DNA of 29,177 bases from Ruminococcus sp. UBA7013 (lineage in GTDB: Bacteria > Bacillota > Clostridia > Oscillospirales > Ruminococcaceae). The notes under the pieces are model-generated. The model was not told where the DNA came from. It made no database searches and saw nothing but the letters and a program-made list of their open reading frames with translations. This document shows positions 15,536 through 23,676 of the stretch, in pieces. The stretch is from the NCBI GenBank assembly GCA_002449585.1, contig DJXD01000097.1, positions 1 through 29,177 of the forward strand, written 5' to 3'. How positions within the stretch are numbered: position 1 is the stretch's first letter; every line of letters starts with the position of its first letter. Made by a program: the position numbers and the translations under genes.

Positions 15536-16220
15536 AGAAAATCAGGATGAAGTATTTGCAAAAGATTACCGTGGCTGTATTTTGGCGGCGGTGTGCGATG
15601 GTATGGGCGGTGAAAACTGTGGAAAACAGGCAAGTGAAATGGCAGTTCAAGAAATATTTGATCATTTCTCTGCTGGGTATCAGACAGGTATTTCATCAGA
15701 AGAGCTGAGGGCATTATTGCTTTCTTCTATTTCAGCAGCCAATTCTGTGATTTATACAAAATCCAAAATGGATTATCAGAGTTATGGCATGGGGACGACT
15801 TGTGTAATGGCTTTTGCAGAACCGGGCTGGCTTTCTGTTGCCAGTGTGGGTGACAGCCGTGCCTATCTGATTGAAGAGCATCAGATCCGGCAGATCACAA
15901 ATGATCATACTGTGGTCAATGTACTTTATCAGAGAGGAAAAATTTCTCTGGAAGAGATGGCAGTGCATCCACAAAGAAATATGCTGACGAGGGCTGTTGG
16001 TGTAGAGCGAGTTGTTCGCCCGGATTATTTCCGGATTCCCTGCAAAGAGGATTTCATGCTTCTGTTATGCTCAGATGGTTTATCTGGATGCTGTTCTGAA
16101 GAAGAGATTTTAGACGTTATGATGACAAATCATTTTGCAGCCATGCCACAAGCATTGGTAGAACTTGCGCTTGATAAAGGCGGAAGGGATAATATTTCCC
16201 TGGCTATTATCACAAATTAG
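15495..16220 (+). CDS. stp: PP2C-type Ser/Thr phosphatase, probable TTG start
   Basis: A 241-residue phosphatase that removes phosphate from targets of PrkC, whose gene follows. Metal-binding motifs are intact: ENQD near the start, CDGMGG, GDSRAYLI, SDGLSG and GGRDNISL. No upstream ATG fits: those in frame are deep inside rlmN and add non-family residues. TTG 15495 sits eight bases after AGGAAGGAG and gives MRCATATDTGLIREENQD, just like other family starts. The gene therefore overlaps rlmN by 41 bases in another frame. Confidence 0.9.
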   Translation: MRCATATDTGLIREENQDEVFAKDYRGCILAAVCDGMGGENCGKQASEMAVQEIFDHFSAGYQTGISSEELRALLLSSISAANSVIYTKSKMDYQSYGMGTTCVMAFAEPGWLSVASVGDSRAYLIEEHQIRQITNDHTVVNVLYQRGKISLEEMAVHPQRNMLTRAVGVERVVRPDYFRIPCKEDFMLLLCSDGLSGCCSEEEILDVMMTNHFAAMPQALVELALDKGGRDNISLAIITN

Positions 16221-16310
16221 AGAAACTGGAATAATCACGCAAAGGATGTTTATACTAAATTGCAGGAAAAGGGTTATTCACTGATTATTTTATTATTAAG
16301 AAAGGAGAAG

Positions 16311-16358
16311 CTGCCAGAAGGAAATTGCAGTCAGAAACATATTGCAGTTTCCCGGCAG
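16311..16358 (+). other. Interrupted inverted repeat before prkC
   Basis: CTGCC (16311) plus GGAAA (16320) can pair with TTTCC (16348) plus GGCAG (16354), giving a stem with an internal loop and a loop of about 23 bases. It lies across AAAGGAG and the region just before the prkC ATG, so folding could affect translation of the kinase. The base pairs are visible; the role is a guess. Confidence 0.35.
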
Positions 16359-16366
16359 CAGGCGAA

Positions 16367-18661
16367 ATGGATAAGTACATTGGTAAAAAACTGGATGGCA
16401 GATATGAAATCACGGAGCTGATCGGCCTGGGCGGCATGGCTGACGTTTATAAAGCCACAGATATTATTGATAACAAAACAGTAGCAGTCAAGATTCTGAA
16501 AAGGGAATATTCTGAGAATGAAGAATTTCTCCGCCGGTTCAGAAACGAATCCAAAATGATTGCAACACTGTCACATCCGAATGTTGTAAAAGTTTATGAT
16601 GTCGGTTTTTCTGACAAATTGCAGTTTATCGTGATGGAATATATTGACGGCATGACGCTGAAAGACTATATGGAAGCGGCCAGCATTCTGCCATGGAAAG
16701 AATCTGTGCATTTTATTATTCAAGTACTCCGTGCCTTACAACATGCACATGACAGAGGCATCATCCACAGGGACATCAAGCCGCAGAATATCATGCTTTT
16801 AAGCGACGGAACTGTAAAAGTCATGGATTTTGGTATTGCGAAATCCGCAAGAGAACAGTCTTTCACCGCCACGGATCAGGCACTGGGAACGGTTTATTAT
16901 ATCAGTCCGGAACAGGCCAGAGGAGATGAAACAGATGAAAAAAGTGATATTTACTCTGTTGGTGTCATGCTGTATGAAATGCTGACAGGAAAAAAGCCCT
17001 TTGATGCAGATAAGCCTGTGACAATTGCCGTGATGCATATCAATGACATTCCCAAGCGTCCGAAAGCCATCAATCCGGATATTCCGGCAGGATTGGAGGA
17101 AATCATTCTCCGGGCAATGGAAAAAGATCCGGAAAATCGTTATCAGACAGCCGCCGACATGATCCGTGATATTGAAAGTTTCAAATCCAGTCCGAATATG
17201 ACATTTGGCTATTACAAGGAGGACAATGCAGCAGTGAGCATTAACAAGAATTCATATGATGATGAACCGGATGAGTATGAAGAATATGAAGAAACAGAAG
17301 AGTATGAAGAAGAAATAGACGAGCCGGATGAAGAAATTGAAGATGAAGAAATCGAGGACGGCGAAGGCGAGGAAGAAGAACCTCGTTCCCTGTTCATTCC
17401 TGTCATGACTGCCGTCACGATCGCATTTATTGTGGTTGCTGTCTTCTTTATCCTGTGGCTTGTCAAAGGTGTTATTGATGGAGGCCCTGACGGCACTACT
17501 CGCTATGAAATGCCGAATCTTGTTGGTCTGGATTACTATGAAGCCAAAGACACCTACACTTATCTGGATATTCAGATCAATGAAACAGAAAGCTCCACTT
17601 ATGAAAAAGATGTCATCTATTTCCAGGATGTTGCCGTTGGTGATGCCGTTTCTGCTGGCCAGACTGTCTATGTTAATGTCAGCCTTGGTGTCAGCATGGT
17701 ACAAGTTCCTGATGTCAAGAATTATCATTATGAATATGCAAAGAAGATTCTGGAACAGGAAGATTTTGTTATTGAACAGAAATATGAAATGAGTTCAGAA
17801 GGCGTAGAAGCTTCCAAAGTAATCCGTACAGAACCCGCCGCCGGTGAAATGGCAGAATCCGGCTCTACTGTAATTGTTTATATCAGCAGAGGCATTACAG
17901 ATGAAACCATTCAAGTCATGAACATGGTAGGCGATACGCTGGAACATGCACAGGATCTTTGCAAATATTATGGACTGGTTGCCACATTACAGGAATCTCC
18001 TTCTACAGAACCTGCCAATACTGTCATTGCACAGAGCATTGAAGCTGGCCAGCTCGTACAGCCCGGAACAGAAATTATTCTGACTTACAGTAATGGACAA
18101 GATCCGTCCCATGTCGTTCCCTTCTCTATGACACTGCCCTCTAATGCAACAGGCCGTTTTGTTCTGGACTTCCTCGATAGTAATGGAACTACTGTAGCTT
18201 CCAGCAGTACTATCAACGCCGCTTTCTCCGGCAATACGATCAATGTCCCTGTAGAAGGCGCAGGCACACAGCAGCTTGTTGTAATTCTGAGTAATTATAA
18301 TACCAATCAGCAGGCAGAGCTTGGCGTTTATAATTTCGATTTTGCCAATATCACTTATAGTGCTGTCCGTGAAAATATTCAGGGCGCATTTGAAGCCGTT
18401 GGTGGTATCTATCATCCGACAGAAGCACCGACAGAAGCACCTACTGTGATTGCTACAGATCCGATTATTTATACAGTAGCACCGAATGAAGATCAGCCTG
18501 AACCCGTTCAGCAGCCTGAACCCGAAATTGTAGATCCGACAGAGTGGACACCGGAAACAACACCTCCGCTGACAGAAGATGTCACCACAATCGACACGGA
18601 TGAGCCGACTTCTTCCGGAGATGATGTTGCAAGTGCTCCGGAAACTGCTCCGGAATTCTAA
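16367..18661 (+). CDS. prkC: PASTA-domain Ser/Thr protein kinase PrkC/PknB
   Basis: A 764-residue membrane kinase. Kinase domain: Gly loop at 20-23, VAVKIL (K42), HRDIKPQN (D136), DFG at 154, and GTVYYISPEQARG. A very acidic stretch of Glu/Asp/Tyr covers about 296-338, and one membrane helix about 343-367. Three PASTA repeats (about 379-578) face outside and would sense peptidoglycan or lipid II. They are followed by a beta-rich region of about 100 residues and a Pro/Thr/Glu tail (PTEAPTEAPT). MDKYIGKKLDGRYEI is the usual start, though its ribosome binding site is weak; an in-frame TTG 42 bases earlier has AAGGAAA just before it. It pairs with stp and sits before rsgA, a known PrkC target in Gram-positive bacteria. 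Confidence 0.93.
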   Translation: MDKYIGKKLDGRYEITELIGLGGMADVYKATDIIDNKTVAVKILKREYSENEEFLRRFRNESKMIATLSHPNVVKVYDVGFSDKLQFIVMEYIDGMTLKDYMEAASILPWKESVHFIIQVLRALQHAHDRGIIHRDIKPQNIMLLSDGTVKVMDFGIAKSAREQSFTATDQALGTVYYISPEQARGDETDEKSDIYSVGVMLYEMLTGKKPFDADKPVTIAVMHINDIPKRPKAINPDIPAGLEEIILRAMEKDPENRYQTAADMIRDIESFKSSPNMTFGYYKEDNAAVSINKNSYDDEPDEYEEYEETEEYEEEIDEPDEEIEDEEIEDGEGEEEEPRSLFIPVMTAVTIAFIVVAVFFILWLVKGVIDGGPDGTTRYEMPNLVGLDYYEAKDTYTYLDIQINETESSTYEKDVIYFQDVAVGDAVSAGQTVYVNVSLGVSMVQVPDVKNYHYEYAKKILEQEDFVIEQKYEMSSEGVEASKVIRTEPAAGEMAESGSTVIVYISRGITDETIQVMNMVGDTLEHAQDLCKYYGLVATLQESPSTEPANTVIAQSIEAGQLVQPGTEIILTYSNGQDPSHVVPFSMTLPSNATGRFVLDFLDSNGTTVASSSTINAAFSGNTINVPVEGAGTQQLVVILSNYNTNQQAELGVYNFDFANITYSAVRENIQGAFEAVGGIYHPTEAPTEAPTVIATDPIIYTVAPNEDQPEPVQQPEPEIVDPTEWTPETTPPLTEDVTTIDTDEPTSSGDDVASAPETAPEF

Positions 18662-19548
18662 TGAACAGATCTGAAAAACCGGAAGCTTGTTTAATTCTGA
18701 AATCTGTCAGGGGACGCTATGTCATTGCGTCCCCTGATGGCAGTTTAAAAGACTGTACCGCAAGAGGAATTTTCCGCAAAAAAGGACAGGAGCCTTATGT
18801 GGGTGACTGGGTCTATGCGGAACAGGATGTCATTACTGAACTGCTTCCGAGAAAAAATGAAATCATCCGTCCGCCTCTTGCAAATCTAGATCAGCTTTGT
18901 TTTGTCGTTTCGATGTGTGAGCCTCAGCCAAATTTGAGATTGCTTGATAAATTTATTGCTGTATCCGCTTATAAAAAAATTCAGCCTTTGTTATTGCTGA
19001 CAAAGATTGATTTGGCATCCTGTGAAAAAATTTATCAATTATATCAATCTATCTCTGTTCCGGTTCTGCTGGTAGATTATCAAAAGCCAGAAACATTGGA
19101 AGCTGTCAGAAAAGCATTTCAAAATAAAATCAGCGCATTGACAGGAAATTCCGGGGCAGGAAAATCCACACTTTTGAATGCACTGGATGAAAGCCTTTCG
19201 ATTCCTACAGGTGAGGTCAGTCAAAAATTAGGACGTGGGCGGCATACTACAAGACATGCACAGCTCTATCCTCTCAAAAATGGCGGATATATCGCCGATA
19301 CACCAGGATTTTCAACATTTGAAACAATGCGCTATGCCGTGATTCATAAAGAAGAACTTGCCGATTGCTTTGCAGAATTTGCAGAATATCAACACAGCTG
19401 TCAGTTTCATGATTGCTCACATACATGTGAAAAGGGTTGTGCTGTACTGGAAGCGGTCAAGATGGGAAAGATCCCTGCAAGCCGTCATGAAAGCTATTGT
19501 GCCATGTATGAAGAAGCAAAACAAATTAAGGGGTGGGAGCTCTCATGA
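18661..19548 (+). CDS. rsgA: Ribosome small-subunit GTPase RsgA
   Basis: A 295-residue circularly permuted GTPase in late 30S assembly. An OB-fold leads (residues 1-70). The GTPase motifs come in permuted order: TKIDL, then GNSGAGKSTLLN, then DTPGFSTF. The C-terminal zinc site has the pattern C-x4-C-x-H-x5-C in CQFHDCSHTCEKGC. The ATG shares one base with the prkC stop (TAATG). In Bacillus, rpe follows; here thiN does. Confidence 0.95.
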   Translation: MNRSEKPEACLILKSVRGRYVIASPDGSLKDCTARGIFRKKGQEPYVGDWVYAEQDVITELLPRKNEIIRPPLANLDQLCFVVSMCEPQPNLRLLDKFIAVSAYKKIQPLLLLTKIDLASCEKIYQLYQSISVPVLLVDYQKPETLEAVRKAFQNKISALTGNSGAGKSTLLNALDESLSIPTGEVSQKLGRGRHTTRHAQLYPLKNGGYIADTPGFSTFETMRYAVIHKEELADCFAEFAEYQHSCQFHDCSHTCEKGCAVLEAVKMGKIPASRHESYCAMYEEAKQIKGWELS

Positions 19549-20162
19549 AAAAAACTTGTATCATCATTGCGGGCGGAGATGTCACGGAGCAAATATATCT
19601 ACCAGAACATGCATTTGTCATCTGTGCAGACTGTGGCTATCTTCATGCGCTGAAACAGCAGATCATTCCTGATTTGCTTGTTGGTGATTTTGATTCTTAT
19701 ACAGATCAGCTCCCTGAAAAAACAGAGATCGTCCGTTTGCCGATTGAAAAAGATGTTTCTGATACATGGTATGCTGTGCAATGGGCAATGGAACATGGTT
19801 TTGAGAATTTTGAAATCTATGGCGCATGTGGCGGCGAAAGAATAGATCATACGATTGCTAATTTGCAGTTAATGCGCTTTATGGCTATGAAACATCTAAA
19901 TGCTGTTTTATATGCTGGTATTCAGATTTTGCTGACGGTTACACCTGAAAAATCATTTTGTTTTCAGAAAGAAGCATATCCGCATTTTTCTGTATTTGCA
20001 TTATCAAATATATGCAGAGGTGTAACAATCAAGGGGGCGAAATATGCCCTTGAAAATGCTGAATTAGTGTCTCATTTTCCATTAGGGCTGAGCAATGAAA
20101 CAGAAGATCAGGCAGAAATCTCTGTTCAGGAGGGAAATCTTCTGCTGATTCTTACGAAATAA
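19545..20162 (+). CDS. thiN: Thiamine pyrophosphokinase
   Basis: A 205-residue enzyme that converts thiamine to thiamine diphosphate. Typical motifs are CADCGYLHAL, DLLVGDFDS, 'PIEKDVSDT' and 'GACGGERIDHTIANLQLM'. The ATG overlaps the rsgA stop by four bases and has AAGGGGTGGGAG upstream; an in-frame GTG 12 bases earlier overlaps that site. It is the last gene of the long operon, followed by a clear terminator. Confidence 0.93.
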   Translation: MKKTCIIIAGGDVTEQIYLPEHAFVICADCGYLHALKQQIIPDLLVGDFDSYTDQLPEKTEIVRLPIEKDVSDTWYAVQWAMEHGFENFEIYGACGGERIDHTIANLQLMRFMAMKHLNAVLYAGIQILLTVTPEKSFCFQKEAYPHFSVFALSNICRGVTIKGAKYALENAELVSHFPLGLSNETEDQAEISVQEGNLLLILTK

Positions 20163-20166
20163 TAAT

Positions 20167-20201
20167 AAATCGCTGGCGGATTTCCCGACAGCGATTTTTT
20201 T
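20167..20201 (+). terminator. Intrinsic terminator of the yicC-thiN operon
   Basis: A 9-bp stem (AAATCGCTG / CAGCGATTT) with a 13-base loop, followed by a T run, beginning four bases after the thiN stop. Confidence 0.9.
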
Positions 20202-20236
20202 GATTCTATTTTTGATGAAAGATCCCTTGACAAAGC

Positions 20237-20278
20237 GTGACATCCTCCCCCGCCTATAGAGGCGGGGGAGGATGTCAC
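20237..20278. repeat. Perfect palindrome matching the IS200/IS605-like end
   Basis: GTGACATCCTCCCCCGCCT and its exact complement form a 19-bp stem around ATAG. The right arm contains the same 18 bases that close the IS right end at 92-109. In IS200/IS605-type elements both ends carry such subterminal hairpins. With no transposase between the arms, this looks like a minimal fused end, an excision scar, or a palindromic relative that the element can move. Confidence 0.75.
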
Positions 20279-20280
20279 TA

Positions 20281-20403
20281 AGGACAATTTAGTCAATATC
20301 TATGATTTGATTCTTCTGAAAAAACAGCTGATTCATGACAAAGCATGATAAAAAACAGAAAAGAAAAGATTAAGAATTTTTTGCTAATCTTAGTACACAA
20401 AGC
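20281..20403. other. Non-coding gap with a minor hairpin
   Basis: About 120 AT-rich bases with no plausible gene on either strand. A weak stem (AAGATTA 20366-20372 / TAATCTT 20385-20391) is present without a T run. A near-repeat TGACAAAGCxTGA occurs on both sides of the palindrome, at 20228 and 20336. Confidence 0.5.
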
Positions 20404-20441
20404 AATCAGGCCATTACTGCTGAAAATGGCCTGATTTATTT
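20404..20441. terminator. Intrinsic terminator after the HD-GYP gene
   Basis: A 12-bp perfect stem (AATCAGGCCATT / AATGGCCTGATT) with a 9-base loop, just beyond the stop of the minus-strand gene. The better T run (TATTTTT) is on the plus side, so it may block reading into the gene from the left as well as end its own transcript. Confidence 0.75.
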
Positions 20442-20442
20442 T

Positions 20443-23400
20443 TCATGATGGTGTTGATTTAGTTTCACTCTGAAATTTTTTATGGATATTATCAATATTT
20501 TCAGTTGTACCGCTTCCATCATCATCAGGGGCACGGAATTCTCCACGCTCGACCAGTCTTAAAAATGCATCTACGACATCTTGAGTAAGCTGTGTTCCGG
20601 AAACTTCTCGAATGATAGAAACCGCTTTTTCAAAGTTCATGCGTTTACGATAGGGGCGATTGGAATACATGGCATCAAATGTATCTGCAACAGCAATAAT
20701 CTGCGCAACTCGTGGAATTTCATCACCTTTCAAGCCATCAGGATAGCCTTTTCCGTCAGGGCGTTCATGATGAGAGCCTGCACCAATTGCCAATTCCGGC
20801 ATAATGCTGATATTTTTGAGGGTATCACGTCCAAGAACAGTATGTGATTTGATGATTTTATATTCTTCATCCGTAAGCTTTCCGGCTTTATTTAGCACAT
20901 CCTCTGGAATACCGACTTTTCCGATATCATGCAAAAGTGCAATGCTATAGTAAGTTTCAACCGTTTCTTCATCATAGCCCAATTCCCTTGTCAGCATGGC
21001 AGTATATTCGGCGACACGTGCAGAATGACCATTTGTATAATGATCTTTCATATCAATCACTTTTGCGAATGCCTGCACAATCTCACGAATCAGAATTTTT
21101 TGTTCTTCCTGTTTTTTCAAAAGCTGTTTTTCTCTGCGATGAATGAACAGCATGAAAATTCCAGCTCCCAGCAATGCAATTAGAAAATAGGCTGCAATTT
21201 GAAATCCTATCATTTCATGAACTGCCTTTTGCTTGACGATGGAAACAGAAAGTTTCTGGCTGTCTTCTCCCTGCGTATCATACATTTCCATGATGAAATG
21301 ATAATTTCCGCCTTTGAGATTAGTATAATTCACTGGAACGAGTTCACTTCTCCGAACGGTTGTCTGATGACTGTCGAATCCATCCAGATAGTAAGTAATT
21401 TGAGGATTCATCAGGGAATAATTATATACAAATCCATGAATAGTGAGTTTCTGTACATCAGATGATAACGTAATTATTCCGCTGGAATCAGGATAAATAT
21501 ATTTTCCATCTGCTTCCACATAAGGAACATTCATTTTGATTTCACTGACATCTTCAAACGGCTTTTCAATATTGACTTTTGCAATCCCATTTGTACCAGA
21601 GATATATAAATTGCCATCTTCTGTGAGTTCACTGTAAGAATTGGAGGTTGCAATACAAGGAAGACCATTATCTTTTCCATAGAATACGGCATCAATTTCA
21701 TCATTTGCAAGAAGATTTTCAGCTGGAACAACATAAATTCCATTGCTGCTGAGTATCCATATTTCCCCCTGACTGTTTTCATACAAGTCAAAATTATTAG
21801 AATATGGGAATTTTTCAATCGTTGTGAATGCTTCTTCCTCTGTCATATAAGTAATAGAATTACTTGTGACAATCCAGAAAAGATTTCTGTTCACATCTTT
21901 TTTGATTCTCATAATGACATCAGAAGAAAGGCCGGATTCTGTTCCGTAATGCGTAATATTTCCATCTGTATGAATAATATAAATTCCTCCGCCATCTGTT
22001 CCGATGAGCATATCACCATTATCTGCTTCAACTACGGTCAGGATTTCAGGATTTTGGATTCCATCAGATTCGTTGTAAATTTTTGCGATAGCATTATTTT
22101 TGATGATAGCAACGCCACCTGTACAAGCTACCATGAAAGAGCCGTCTTTCCGTTCATAAACTGTCCGGATTCTATCAGAAGGAAGACCATCTTTTTGAGT
22201 GAATTGCGTCACATTGCCATTATCATAGCAGACAAGTCCATTTTCTCCAAAAGTAGAAATCCAGAGCCTATTTTTGCTGTCACGGATAACAGAGCGAATT
22301 CTGCACCCGTTCATCATCTGAATCAGATCTGTTGCATTAAGAATTTCACCAGAGGCAGAAATCGCCTTTTTGATAGGCATTTTTTCAACAATGCCATCTT
22401 TATTGATGACTGTCAGCCCCTCGTTTTTGCTCCCGATAACAAGTTTATCATCATACATACAAGTAGAATTCACTACAGTATCCGGCAAGCCATATGATTC
22501 AAAAATATCTTGAAACTGGTTCGGTACAATTTTCATAACGCCTTGTTTTGAGGATGTGAACCATAAATTTCCTTGATAATCTGTTATCATCTGTTCAGCA
22601 GAACTATTTAGAGGGAGATTGTCAAGACTGATGAATTTATTATCTTTTATTACGCCAAGACCATTATCCGCACAGATCCATATTTCATTCTGAACCTGTT
22701 TGATAGAATTGATATATTCCAGCGGAGAAGTATCAATTTCTTTCTGCTTTCTGAAACCGTTCGAAATTTCTGCATAGTAAACTTTTGATTCTTTTGTACC
22801 AATATAGACAAGTCCAGCTTTTTCATTATCAGGATACAAGCTCAAAATGCCTGAAATACCGATCTGAGAACTGCTATAATATCCGGTGAGTTTTTCGTTC
22901 TGAATCGTAAAAATAGCTCCGCCCATGGTCACACCATAAATCACGTTATCGCTTCCGAGTTTCAGATTCCGGATATATTCATGATTGATTTGTGGTTCAT
23001 CAATCATATGTAATGACATAGATTCATCAATCACAGCAATTCCTTGTGTAGTAGCAATATAAATATTTCCGTTTTCATCTTCTGTAATGGCACGGATAGA
23101 AAGCGAATTCAAACCATCATTTTTATCAAATCGCTGATAATTATCTTTATCTATAACAGTTGCACCGCTGTCATTTGTCCCAACCCAAAGACGATTTTTT
23201 TTATCCACATAAAGGCTGACAACGCTGGCGATCCCATTGATAGAATTAATTCTTTCGAAAGTATTTCCATCATAGCGAATCAAACCGCTATAGCTTCCTA
23301 TCCAAATGAATCCTTCTTGTGTTTCAGCGATTGCATTGGCTTCTGAAGTGGGTAATCCATTCGTATTATTATAAAGCACTGAAGAATGTCCTTCATGATG

Positions 23401-23523
23401 ATCAATCAGATCAATGGCAATCTGTTCAGTTTCTGTCACGTCTTCGGCAACGGCAGTTGATGGAAAACTGAACAGCATTGCTGAACATAACAGGCAAATA
23501 CAGCATTTCCATTTTCTTTTCAT
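20443..23523 (-). CDS. Beta-propeller/Y_Y_Y membrane receptor with HD-GYP phosphodiesterase
   Basis: About 1026 residues. An N-terminal signal segment (KRKWKCCICLLCSAMLFSFP) leads to a long run of two-component-regulator propeller repeats (for example 'GFIWIGSYSGLIRYDG', 'NRLWVGTNDSG') up to about residue 690. Then come a Y_Y_Y domain (about 697-760), one membrane helix (about 771-795), a short coiled linker and an HD-GYP domain. The HD-GYP motifs are intact: HDIGKVGIP near 865 and HHERPDGKGYPDGLKG near 921. HD-GYP enzymes cut c-di-GMP to GMP or pGpG. The front half resembles the sugar-sensing part of hybrid two-component systems, so a polysaccharide ligand is a reasonable guess. The second ATG is preferred because the first touches the AGGAGG. 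Confidence 0.9.
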   Translation of the reverse strand: MKRKWKCCICLLCSAMLFSFPSTAVAEDVTETEQIAIDLIDHHEGHSSVLYNNTNGLPTSEANAIAETQEGFIWIGSYSGLIRYDGNTFERINSINGIASVVSLYVDKKNRLWVGTNDSGATVIDKDNYQRFDKNDGLNSLSIRAITEDENGNIYIATTQGIAVIDESMSLHMIDEPQINHEYIRNLKLGSDNVIYGVTMGGAIFTIQNEKLTGYYSSSQIGISGILSLYPDNEKAGLVYIGTKESKVYYAEISNGFRKQKEIDTSPLEYINSIKQVQNEIWICADNGLGVIKDNKFISLDNLPLNSSAEQMITDYQGNLWFTSSKQGVMKIVPNQFQDIFESYGLPDTVVNSTCMYDDKLVIGSKNEGLTVINKDGIVEKMPIKKAISASGEILNATDLIQMMNGCRIRSVIRDSKNRLWISTFGENGLVCYDNGNVTQFTQKDGLPSDRIRTVYERKDGSFMVACTGGVAIIKNNAIAKIYNESDGIQNPEILTVVEADNGDMLIGTDGGGIYIIHTDGNITHYGTESGLSSDVIMRIKKDVNRNLFWIVTSNSITYMTEEEAFTTIEKFPYSNNFDLYENSQGEIWILSSNGIYVVPAENLLANDEIDAVFYGKDNGLPCIATSNSYSELTEDGNLYISGTNGIAKVNIEKPFEDVSEIKMNVPYVEADGKYIYPDSSGIITLSSDVQKLTIHGFVYNYSLMNPQITYYLDGFDSHQTTVRRSELVPVNYTNLKGGNYHFIMEMYDTQGEDSQKLSVSIVKQKAVHEMIGFQIAAYFLIALLGAGIFMLFIHRREKQLLKKQEEQKILIREIVQAFAKVIDMKDHYTNGHSARVAEYTAMLTRELGYDEETVETYYSIALLHDIGKVGIPEDVLNKAGKLTDEEYKIIKSHTVLGRDTLKNISIMPELAIGAGSHHERPDGKGYPDGLKGDEIPRVAQIIAVADTFDAMYSNRPYRKRMNFEKAVSIIREVSGTQLTQDVVDAFLRLVERGEFRAPDDDGSGTTENIDNIHKKFQSETKSTPS

Positions 23524-23560
23524 GTGTGACTTCATGCCTCCTCACATAACTGTCAATTTT

Positions 23561-23589
23561 ATTATAGCATAATTTTAAAAATAAGTCAA
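23561..23589 (-). promoter_or_regulatory. Promoter for the HD-GYP receptor gene
   Basis: On the minus strand: TTGACT, a 17-base spacer, then TATAAT, giving a short leader that ends in GAGGAGG before the start. Confidence 0.85.
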
Positions 23590-23610
23590 TTACTTGTTTC
23601 TAGCGTATTG

Positions 23611-23654
23611 TATAAAAAATAACCGCCTGTCCTGATTTTCAGGGATGGGCGGTT
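23611..23654 (-). terminator. Intrinsic terminator of the EAL gene
   Basis: The outer stem AACCGCC / GGCGGTT and inner stem CCTGA / TCAGG form a hairpin, followed on the minus strand by ATTTTTTAT. It separates the EAL gene from the promoter of the HD-GYP gene. Confidence 0.85.
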
Positions 23655-23676
23655 AATTTTATATAATTCAGCATTT

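Noticed and set aside
17255..17380. Repeated GAA/GAT triplets as a possible DNA tandem repeat
   Set aside because: They encode the acidic neck of PrkC and are not exact repeats, so this is low-complexity coding sequence.
17212..17728. Long minus-strand frames opposite the acidic part of prkC
   Set aside because: They arise from the Glu/Asp-rich codons read backwards (Ser or Phe/Ile runs) and have no gene signals.
21949..22497. A 182-codon plus-strand frame inside the HD-GYP receptor gene
   Set aside because: It is antisense to a long gene with clear propeller repeats and has no start signal.
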